Shown here: piece by piece, positions 8,702-15,956 of the stretch
How positions within the stretch are numbered: position 1 is the stretch's first letter
Layout: the number at the start of each line of letters is the position of its first letter
From: Frankiales bacterium
GTDB lineage: Bacteria; Actinomycetota; Actinomycetes; Mycobacteriales; SCTD01
Assembly: GCA_025464695.1 (NCBI GenBank)
Contig: JAODNQ010000146.1
Location: 1-25,595 of the forward strand
DNA: 25,595 nt
Direction: 5' to 3'
Made by a program: the position numbers and the translations under genes
The notes under the pieces: model-generated
Database searches by the model: none
What the model saw: only the letters and a program-made list of their open reading frames with translations
What the model was told of the DNA's origin: nothing

Positions 8702-10369
8702 TCACCAGTCGGGCGGGTCGTCGTCGAGGGTCGGAGGGCGCAGCAGCTCCGCCTCGAGCTGGTGGAGGCGGACGGGGTCGGGGACCACGGCGTCGCTCTC
8801 GAGCGGCTGGAGCGGCTCGTGGGCGAGCGGCACCTCGACGACCTGCCCCGCCGGGCTGAACCAGAGCGTGCTGCTCGGGGTGCGCACGGGCGTCCACCCG
8901 CGGTGCTTGAGCAGGTGCGTGCGCTCCCCGCGGGCGACGAGGTTCCAGGCTGCTGTCGGACCGAGAGGCCAGGGGATGTCGTGGTCCAGGTGAGCGCGGC
9001 GCGCCGCCACGCGGGCTCCGGTGGGTCCGTCGCACATGCCGTCGCGCAGGACCACGAACTCCCGCAGCCTCGGGCCCGGGTCGTGCTCGGGTTGCGGCTC
9101 CCACACGGCGTCGGCGAGGTCGACGGGTGCGGACGCCATGTCCTGCAGCGCCCGGCCGACGGCCTCCGGCGACAGCTCGGGACGGACGACGGTGTCGGAG
9201 AGGTCCAGCAGCCGGCCGGTCGTCTCGTCCACGCAGAGGCGGCGCAGCTCAGCGCTCACGAGCAGCTGGCGGCAGGTCGGGGCGCTGATCCAGCCGTGCC
9301 CGTCGAGCCAGCCCGGCTCGTGGCTCAGCCCGAGCAGCGTGGTGACCGGGACCTGCACGTTCAGCCGCACCGGGCGGGAGCACCGGCGGTCCGACAGCCA
9401 GGCGGCGTCGCCGATAGCGGCGGCGGGCGCCGCAGGAACGGTGGCGAAAGACGCGGGGGCGGCAGTGGCAGGAGCGACCGGCGCACCGGTGACGGGTGAG
9501 ACAGCGGCAGGAGCGACAGGCGCACCGGTGCCGGGTGCGGCAGTGGCAGGAGCGATGGGCGCGCCGGTGCCGAGGGAGGCGGGTCCCGGCGATGCCGATC
9601 CGCCGGCAGGGGCTGTCGCAGCGCCACCGCCACCACCACCGCCACCGCGAACTCCGTCGCCTCCGCCGCAGCCGAGCTGGCTGGCGGCGAGGTCGAAGCG
9701 CAGGGCGTCGAGCGAGCGGCCGTCACCGGCGGCCCGCAGCGCCCGGGCCTGCGCGTCCAACGCGTCGTAGGCCTGCGCCACCGGCACCGCCGGGCCGGTG
9801 ATCACGATCTCGGCCTGGTCGTCAGCCAACGGACGGCGCCGCACGTTGCGCAGCGCGGCAGCCTTCGCTGCCCGGGCCGCGACGGCGTCGGCCTCCTCGC
9901 GCAGCAGCACCTTCCGGGCGGCGTCCCGCACGCGCGAGGGCGACAGCAGCACGGCGCGCGGACCCACCTCGGCGTCGATCGCGGCGAGGGCGCGGGCCCC
10001 TGCGGTCCAGGTCTCCTCGACAAGGGCTCGGGCGTGCGCCTCCGGAAGCTCTCCGCGGTGCAGCAGGTCGAGCGTGACCGGCATGCGGACCAGCTGCACG
10101 GATCGCGCGACCTCCGAGGACGCGCCTCGGTCCGAGCACCGCCGCGCCACGGCCACCTCGCGCAGGAACGACGTCCAGGCGCTGGCGCCGCGCTCGTCGC
10201 CAGCGACGCGCGGAACGCGAGCGGCCAGCCCGGCCAGCACGATGGCATCCCGGGCGGCGCGACGGGACGCGATCCGACTGCTGGACGCGAGCTGCTCCAG
10301 CCCGGGCAGGAGCTCCTCCGCGGACCAGGGCGCGTCGGGACCGGGGCGAAGAGCGCTGCCGACGTCCAT
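8702..10369 (-). CDS. DUF222 / HNH (13E12-type) protein, SOS-controlled
   Basis: Predicted 555-residue protein of the DUF222-HNH (REP13E12-like) family, presumably nuclease-related; no precise role is known to me. Order: helical DUF222 region (about residues 15-240), a low-complexity Gly/Ala/Pro/Thr linker (GGGGGGGG, then three 13-residue repeats, about 245-310), a second DUF222-like part (PVRLNVQVPVTTLLGL), then the HNH region RDGMCDGPTGA, HLDHDIPWPLGP, WNLVARGERTHLLKHRGW. The His-Asp-His and Asn/His residues of the HNH core are kept, but the usual CxxxxC and LC zinc ligands are mostly replaced (CDGPTG; RGER). The ATG at 10369 is chosen because a -10 element ends 6 nt before it; a GTG at 10390 inside the LexA box is the alternative. 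In M. tuberculosis several 13E12 genes belong to the LexA regulon, which agrees with the operator here. Confidence 0.88.
   Translation of the reverse strand: MDVGSALRPGPDAPWSAEELLPGLEQLASSSRIASRRAARDAIVLAGLAARVPRVAGDERGASAWTSFLREVAVARRCSDRGASSEVARSVQLVRMPVTLDLLHRGELPEAHARALVEETWTAGARALAAIDAEVGPRAVLLSPSRVRDAARKVLLREEADAVAARAAKAAALRNVRRRPLADDQAEIVITGPAVPVAQAYDALDAQARALRAAGDGRSLDALRFDLAASQLGCGGGDGVRGGGGGGGGAATAPAGGSASPGPASLGTGAPIAPATAAPGTGAPVAPAAVSPVTGAPVAPATAAPASFATVPAAPAAAIGDAAWLSDRRCSRPVRLNVQVPVTTLLGLSHEPGWLDGHGWISAPTCRQLLVSAELRRLCVDETTGRLLDLSDTVVRPELSPEAVGRALQDMASAPVDLADAVWEPQPEHDPGPRLREFVVLRDGMCDGPTGARVAARRAHLDHDIPWPLGPTAAWNLVARGERTHLLKHRGWTPVRTPSSTLWFSPAGQVVEVPLAHEPLQPLESDAVVPDPVRLHQLEAELLRPPTLDDDPPDW
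9461..9577 (-). repeat. 39-bp tandem repeat encoding the HNH-protein linker
   Basis: Three copies with a 39-bp period (the marker GGCAGGAGCGA on plus starts at 9467, 9506 and 9545). They encode 13-residue units TGAPIAPATAAPG, TGAPVAPAAVSPV and TGAPVAPATAAPA. Copies are similar but not identical, so this is a diverged in-frame minisatellite. Confidence 0.85.
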
Positions 10370-10375
10370 GTCCTC

Positions 10376-10404
10376 AGTGTAGTCGAACACGTGTTCGAAC
10401 ACAA
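10376..10404 (-). promoter_or_regulatory. Promoter of the DUF222-HNH gene
   Basis: On the minus strand, TTGTGT (10404-10399) and TACACT (10381-10376) are separated by exactly 17 nt. The next 6 nt are followed by the ATG at 10369, so transcription is predicted to start on the A of the ATG, giving a leaderless mRNA. The LexA box occupies 16 of the 17 spacer bases. The -10 matches TATAAT at 4 of 6 positions and the -35 matches TTGACA at 3 of 6. Confidence 0.65.
10383..10398. promoter_or_regulatory. LexA (SOS) box, perfect palindrome
   Basis: TCGAACACGTGTTCGA is a perfect 16-bp palindrome and a full match to the mycobacterial/actinobacterial LexA site TCGAAC-N4-GTTCGA. It sits in the promoter spacer of the DUF222-HNH gene, so LexA binding should block RNA polymerase. 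Confidence 0.9.
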
Positions 10405-10412
10405 GCGCTTGT
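10401..10412. promoter_or_regulatory. 12-bp palindrome next to the LexA box
   Basis: ACAAGCGCTTGT is a perfect palindrome two bases from the LexA box and overlaps the candidate -35 hexamer of the HNH promoter. Possibly a second operator; the protein that would bind is unknown. Confidence 0.45.
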
Positions 10413-10593
10413 CGGTGGGGGGTAGCCCTACAGTTGCGCGGCCCACAGTTCGGTGAACTCGCCAGGGAGGGCCGCGTTGCGGCGCTCGCGCCGACCGGCA
10501 CCCGCCCGTCCTGCCGCTGGAACCGCCCGCCCCGCCCGTCCTCGGCGCTCGGGCCACCGGGAGCCGCGCGTCCTGCTGCTCCCGCCTGGACGG

Positions 10594-10709
10594 CCGGGTG
10601 CCGGGTGCGCTGGGTGCCGGTGCCGGGTGCGGGTGCTGGGTGCCGGCAGCTGGTTGCCGCGTGCCAGGTGCCAGGTGCCAGGTGCCAGGTGCCGGTTGTC
10701 AGGTGCCGG
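10594..10709 (+). repeat. GGTGCC-type tandem repeat in a gene-free stretch
   Basis: This lies in the 10405-10926 gap, where I see no believable gene. From 10661 to 10709 there are seven heptamers: GTGCCAG four times, then GTGCCGG, TTGTCAG, GTGCCGG. The preceding 10594-10655 is a degenerate GGGTGC array with GGG runs at 10596, 10603, 10612, 10625, 10631 and 10638, which could form a G-quadruplex on the plus strand. The function is not apparent. Confidence 0.75.
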
Positions 10710-10926
10710 GCGCCGCCTGCGCCGGCAGCAGAACGCGCGCGCTGGGCGCAGTCAGCAGCAGGACGGTCCCCGGAGCGGACGGGCGCCCCGCGGTCAGCAC
10801 CGAGCGCTACCCGCACGCCAGCGGAAGCCCGGCACGAGCGCTGACTCCCTGGCCCGCGCGCATCAGCCCCCCCGCGTTGCACGCGTGCTGCAGGAACTCC
10901 TCCGCCGACGGCGAACCACTCCTCCC

Positions 10927-12615
10927 ATGCGCCCGCTCCGCCTGCTCCTCGCCTCCGCGGTCGTCGCGGCCACCGCCCTCGGCACGACCACGGCCCGGGC
11001 GGCCGCCGAGCCGGTGACCCTCACCGACGTCGGGATCCTGGCCAGCGACGGCGTCGAGCTCGTCGGCGACGTCCACCTGCCGCAGGCGAAGGGCCGCTAC
11101 CCCGCAGTCGTCGACATGGAGCCCTACGGCCGCTCCTCCGACACCAGCTACCTCGACGAGGGCTACGCGCACGTCAACATCGACGTCCGCGGCTCGGGCA
11201 AGAGCGGCGGCGCGCTGTGCCTGCTCTGCGACCGCGAGCAGCAGGACGCCTACGACGTCGTCGAGTGGGTGGCGAAGCAGCCGTGGAGCAACGGCAAGGT
11301 CGTCCTCAAAGGCTACTCGTACTCGGCCATCACCGCCCTGCTCGGCGCCGCGAAGCAGCCGCCCCACCTGTCCGCCGTCATCGCCGGGCACCCGCCGACC
11401 GACCCGTACCGCGACGTCCTGTGGCACCACGGCCTGTTCATGCAGGGCTTCGTCGGCCAGTGGTTCGCGGGGCAGACCGCGACGCAGGGCGTCGGCCTCG
11501 GCGTGCAGCCGCAGTACCTCGACCGCAAGGACCAGCTCTTCGCCGTCGAGACCCGCCTGACGATGCTCGACGGGCCGCTGTACGACGAGCGCTCGGTGCT
11601 CACCAAGGCCGACAAGATCAAGGTGCCCGTCTACATGACGAGCGGCTGGAACGACATGTACAGCCGCGGCGACCTGCAGCTGCTCGACAAGCTCACGGTC
11701 CCGAAGCGCCTGGTGATGGACGCCAGCACGCACCACGGCACCGGGCAGGCGGGCCACGTGGGCGCGCCCTACAGCGACGCGCCGCTCGGCCTGGACCCCA
11801 GCCTGAACACGCCGTTCCCGGCCGGCGAGGTCGAGCGCTGGATGGACCGGTTCGTCAAGGGCGAGAAGAACGGCGCCGAGAAGCTGCCGGCGCTGCGCTA
11901 CGTCGACCTCGGCGACCGGAGCTGGCACGACGCGCCGTCCTGGCGCTCGGTGCAGAAGCGCCTCACGACCTACCAGCTGTCCGGGAAGAAGAGCGGCACG
12001 GCGGTCGGCTCGCCGAACGACGGCAGCCTTGTTGCCGGCACCCCGACGGGCCGCGACAGCTACCAGGACTCCTACGTCTACGACCCCGCGAACGGCTCGT
12101 CCGTGCCGATGGACAAGGAGGGCCCGGACGGCTTCGCGCCCTACCTGGCGCTCGACCCGAGCGTCGACCACCCGCACGGCCTGACCTACACCAGCGCTCC
12201 GCTCAAGGCGCCGCTCAAGCTCGCCGGCCCCTCCGAGCTCGAGGTCTCGGTCGTGACGGAGGCGAACGACATGGCCTACGTCGCCCGCCTGGTCGACGTC
12301 GCGCCCGACGGCACCGCGAAGCTCGTCACCCAGGCCTGGCTGCGGGCGAGCATGCGCGAGGTCGACCCCAAGCGCTCGCGCCCTGGTGCGCCCTACCTGC
12401 CGGACCGCCGCCAGCTCCCCGTCGTCCCCGGCGAGACCATGAAGCTCCGGATGGACCTCTGGGACACCGCCTGGACCGTCCCCGCCGGGCACCGTCTGCG
12501 CGTCCTGCTCGGCTCGTCCGACACCCCGAACCACGAGCCGCTCGCCACGCCCGGCCGCAACCTGGTCTTCCACGACGCGAAGCACCCGGCGAAGCTGAAG
12601 CTCGGGACGCGCTAG
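10927..12615 (+). CDS. Secreted CocE/NonD-family hydrolase (X-Pro dipeptidyl-peptidase-like)
   Basis: Predicted 562-residue alpha/beta hydrolase exported by the Sec pathway; family members hydrolyse peptides (Xaa-Pro) or esters. Signal peptide: MRPLRLLL, a hydrophobic core, then likely cleavage after ARA (about residue 25). An X-Pro peptidase/CocE hydrolase domain follows, with oxyanion-region DVRGSGKSGG (86-95), nucleophile Ser131 in GYSYSA, probable acid Asp243 in SGWND, and His269 or His270 in STHHG. The C-terminal beta-sandwich (about 330-562) carries LVDVAPDG and GHRLRVLLGSSD, typical of the PepX_C domain. The start is ATG 10927; no clear ribosome-binding site is seen. Its TAG shares the bases CTAG with the stop of the convergent ABC permease. 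Confidence 0.9.
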   Translation: MRPLRLLLASAVVAATALGTTTARAAAEPVTLTDVGILASDGVELVGDVHLPQAKGRYPAVVDMEPYGRSSDTSYLDEGYAHVNIDVRGSGKSGGALCLLCDREQQDAYDVVEWVAKQPWSNGKVVLKGYSYSAITALLGAAKQPPHLSAVIAGHPPTDPYRDVLWHHGLFMQGFVGQWFAGQTATQGVGLGVQPQYLDRKDQLFAVETRLTMLDGPLYDERSVLTKADKIKVPVYMTSGWNDMYSRGDLQLLDKLTVPKRLVMDASTHHGTGQAGHVGAPYSDAPLGLDPSLNTPFPAGEVERWMDRFVKGEKNGAEKLPALRYVDLGDRSWHDAPSWRSVQKRLTTYQLSGKKSGTAVGSPNDGSLVAGTPTGRDSYQDSYVYDPANGSSVPMDKEGPDGFAPYLALDPSVDHPHGLTYTSAPLKAPLKLAGPSELEVSVVTEANDMAYVARLVDVAPDGTAKLVTQAWLRASMREVDPKRSRPGAPYLPDRRQLPVVPGETMKLRMDLWDTAWTVPAGHRLRVLLGSSDTPNHEPLATPGRNLVFHDAKHPAKLKLGTR

Positions 12616-13366
12616 ACCAGGTCGCGCCGCAGGGTCAGGCGCGCCGCCACGGCGGACAGGCCCACGGCGTAGGCGACCAGCAGCAGGGCGCCCCCGAGCG
12701 GCGAGAGCAGGTCGCCGCGGGTCGTCGCCAGGTCGCCGAGCTGCAGCACGGCGGCGCTCGCCCCGCCCGGCAGCCAGCGGCCGACGTCGGGGAGCAGCGC
12801 CACCAGCAGCTGCTCGACGACGAACAGGTACGCGAGCGCCCCGACGACGGCGGCGACCTGGTTGCGCACGAGCGCCCCGACCGCGATGCCGATCGGCCCG
12901 TAGAGCACCAGCACCAGGACGATGCCGGTCAGGACCTCGAGCAGCGGGCCGTCGAGGTCGGGCTCGATGCCCCGGACCCGCATCAGGACGACCGTGAGCC
13001 CCACGGTCCACAGCACGGAGACGGCGGCGAACAGGACCCCGACGAGGGCGACCGCGACCAGCTTCGCCGCGAGCACCCGCTCGCGCTTCGGGGTGACGAG
13101 GAACGACGGCGTGGCGGTGCCGAACCGGAACTCCTGCGTCAGCACGAGGATCCCCAGCACGAGCAGCACGGTCTGGCCGGCGCTCGCGCTGGACAGGGCC
13201 ACCGCGAACAGCTGCGGGTCGTCCTTCTCGAGCGGGGCGCCGTCGCGCCCGGCCGTGAGGACGGTGGCGCAGACGCTCAGCGTCGCCAGCAGCAGGGTGA
13301 CCAGCAGCAGGGTCACGGGCAGGCGGACCGTGGAGAGCTTGAGCAGCTCGGCCCGCACCAGCGCCT

Positions 13367-13370
<4 letters not shown>
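12612..13370 (-). CDS. ABC transporter permease (ABC-2 type)
   Basis: Predicted 252-residue membrane subunit with about six transmembrane segments, preceded by the usual cytoplasmic VKALVRAELLKLSTVR helix. LTQEFRFGTATPSFLVTPKRERVLAAKL is typical of ABC-2 permeases of the BcrB/NatB kind. The GTG start at 13370 overlaps the ATPase stop (GTGA), so the two genes are translationally coupled and the products likely form one exporter. The substrate is unknown; a drug, a peptide or a lipid are all possible. Confidence 0.87.
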
Positions 13371-14278
<908 letters not shown>

Positions 14279-14284
14279 GGGCAG

Positions 14285-14290
14285 ACCGTA
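14285..14290 (-). promoter_or_regulatory. Candidate -10 element of the ABC exporter operon (leaderless)
   Basis: TACGGT on the minus strand ends 6 nt before the ATG at 14278. No good -35 is visible at 16-18 nt and no Shine-Dalgarno fits, as for the DUF222-HNH gene. Confidence 0.5.
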
Positions 14291-14319
14291 GGGGGCCTGT
14301 CACGGCGTCCACAGACGCC

Positions 14320-14916
14320 TCAGACCGACTTGTCCTCGATCTCCCAGACGTGATCGAGGACGTGCCAGGCGGCCCGGCGCACCCAGTACCGGTCGCCCTG
14401 CCCGCCCGCGAGCACTTCGAGCAGCTCCTGCCGCGCCCGCGCCGGGTCTGCCCGTTCCGCCGGCGTGAGCCGCACCCCGACCTTGCGGGCGTAGGAGTGC
14501 TGGGCCTCCGTCACGTGCGCCGCGACGGCGTCCCGGTCGCGTCCGCCCCCGCGCGGCCCCTTGCGCAGCGCCGGCGGCGCCGCCGCCACCGCGCGGTCGA
14601 ACACCCGCCAGGACGCCGCCAGCAGCGCGAGGTCGGCCTCCGGAACCGGCCCCTGCTCGTGCTCGGAGCGCCGGTCGGGCGCGCCGAACGACATCGTCGT
14701 CGTGCCGTCGAGCCGCTCGACGACGTGCAGCTCGGGGTCCGCGGGCAGCGCCAGCCCGGCCTCCTCGGCGACGACGGCGTACCGGTCGCGGTACGCGAGC
14801 AGCGCCTCGACGGCGTCCTGCTCCGTCTTCCCGGCGCGGCACCAGCCGGGCCAGCCGAGCACCGACGCGAAGGCCCTCTTCGACGTCGCCTCGACCGTGA
14901 CGTCGAGACGGGTCAC
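14320..14916 (-). CDS. DinB-like / uncharacterised actinobacterial protein
   Basis: Predicted 198-residue soluble protein starting at GTG 14916 ([25 protein letters not shown]). The N-terminal half has a compact motif around WPGWCRAGKTEQDAVEALLAY. The second half looks like a DinB/YfiT helical bundle with HVTEAQHSYARKVG and, near the C-terminus, RRAAWHVLDHVWEIED; the histidines could hold a metal. In actinobacteria many DinB-like proteins use mycothiol as cofactor, but this is not shown for this one. The start overlaps the stop of the preceding small membrane-protein gene by GTGA, so they form an operon. Biochemical role unknown. Confidence 0.75.
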   Translation of the reverse strand: MTRLDVTVEATSKRAFASVLGWPGWCRAGKTEQDAVEALLAYRDRYAVVAEEAGLALPADPELHVVERLDGTTTMSFGAPDRRSEHEQGPVPEADLALLAASWRVFDRAVAAAPPALRKGPRGGGRDRDAVAAHVTEAQHSYARKVGVRLTPAERADPARARQELLEVLAGGQGDRYWVRRAAWHVLDHVWEIEDKSV

Positions 14917-15269
14917 GTCTTGCGGGCGAGCCGGCCCACGAGCTTCGCCAGCACCAGGTAGACGACCGCGGCCAGGCCGTAGTTGGCGCCGGCGCGCAGC
15001 TCGCGGCGCTCGACGTCGAACACGGTGGCGAAGGGGCCGGCGACCTGCAGCGCGCCGTCGAGCACGCCCTTGACGAGCACGTTGTCCTCGTCGGTCGGCA
15101 GCACCACCGCGGCGATCCCGAGCACGAGGAGCACCGCCAGCACGATCAGCACGATCTGTGCGACGCGGGCGACGGAGCCGACGAGGTCGCGGGCGAGCGA
15201 GCGGCGAGGGCCCTTCGGCTCTCCGAGGACGCGTCGGTCGAGGCGGCGGAGGACGGCGGGGGCGCGCAT
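14913..15269 (-). CDS. Small membrane protein, unknown function
   Basis: Predicted 118-residue protein with a basic N-terminus ([29 protein letters not shown]), one strong transmembrane helix (about residues 36-58, [22 protein letters not shown]), an acidic middle with DEDN, and a second hydrophobic segment near the C-terminus ([15 protein letters not shown]) followed by RLARKT. I do not recognise a named family. It is the first gene of a two-gene operon with the DinB-like gene and is divergent from the terD-like gene (88 bp between). The ATG at 15269 is the most natural start. Confidence 0.7.
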   Translation of the reverse strand: MRAPAVLRRLDRRVLGEPKGPRRSLARDLVGSVARVAQIVLIVLAVLLVLGIAAVVLPTDEDNVLVKGVLDGALQVAGPFATVFDVERRELRAGANYGLAAVVYLVLAKLVGRLARKT

Positions 15270-15357
15270 GCCCGCCAGGATGCCGCGCCTGCTCGCGGCC
15301 GGCACCGGCGGCCCGCCGTGGCAGGCTCGGCCCCCCCCGACTCCGCTGGAGGACGAC

Positions 15358-15939
15358 GTGCCGATCTCGCTCACCAAGGGCGGCAACATCTCGCTGACCA
15401 AGGAGGCGGGCCCGACCGGCCTGGCCGCCGTCACGGTCGGCCTCGGCTGGCAGGCCCGCACCACCGACGGCCAGCCCTTCGACCTGGACGCCTCCGCCAT
15501 CCTGTGCGGCGAGAGCGGGAAGGCGCGCAGCGATAAGGACTTCGTGTTCTACGGCAACCTGGTGTCCGGCGACGGGACGGTCCGCCACCTCGGCGACGAG
15601 CTGACCGGGGAGACCGCCGGCGACGACGAGCAGGTCAAGGTGGCGCTGACGAACGTGGCGCCCGACGTCGACCGGATCGTCTTCAGCGCCTCGATCTACG
15701 AGGCGGCGGAGCGTGGCCAGAGCTTCGGCCAGGTCCGGAACGCCTTCATCCGGGTCGTCAACGACGCCGGCGGCACCGAGCTGGCGCGGTTCGACCTCAG
15801 CGAGGACGCCGGGACCGAGGCCGCCATGGTGTTCGGCGAGCTCTACCGCAACGGCGCCGAGTGGAAGTTCCGGGCGATCGGCCAGGGCTTCGCGGCCGGC
15901 CTGCGCGGGATCGCCCTCGAGTACGGGCTGAACGTCTGA
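15358..15939 (+). CDS. TerD family protein
   Basis: Predicted 193-residue cytoplasmic protein of the TerD/TerE family, a calcium-binding fold found in tellurite and general stress resistance clusters. [16 protein letters not shown], the GLGWQ strand, [10 protein letters not shown] with the acidic calcium site, HLGDELTGE with the following [11 protein letters not shown] and the C-terminal ALEYGLNV are all typical, and the length is that of the family. The GTG at 15358 has GGAGGA about 5-6 nt upstream, which fixes the start. No other ter genes are visible. The following GNAT-fusion gene starts 17 nt after its stop, so they are probably co-transcribed. Confidence 0.92.
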   Translation: MPISLTKGGNISLTKEAGPTGLAAVTVGLGWQARTTDGQPFDLDASAILCGESGKARSDKDFVFYGNLVSGDGTVRHLGDELTGETAGDDEQVKVALTNVAPDVDRIVFSASIYEAAERGQSFGQVRNAFIRVVNDAGGTELARFDLSEDAGTEAAMVFGELYRNGAEWKFRAIGQGFAAGLRGIALEYGLNV

Positions 15940-15956
15940 CGGGCACGATGGGCGGC

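Noticed and set aside
8440..9500. Plus-strand frames over the lhr-HNH gap and the HNH gene
   Set aside because: They are antisense to a recognisable gene and have no protein-like sequence or ribosome-binding site.
9461..9577. Direct repeats as a CRISPR array
   Set aside because: The repeats are contiguous, without spacers, and encode in-frame peptide repeats.
10409..10434. TTGTCGGTG followed by TACAGT on the plus strand, resembling a RecA-NDp promoter
   Set aside because: The spacing is 11 nt rather than 8, and no gene follows for about 490 bp.
10661..10709. Heptamer array as an origin or iteron plasmid element
   Set aside because: No replication initiator gene, AT-rich region or DnaA box is nearby.
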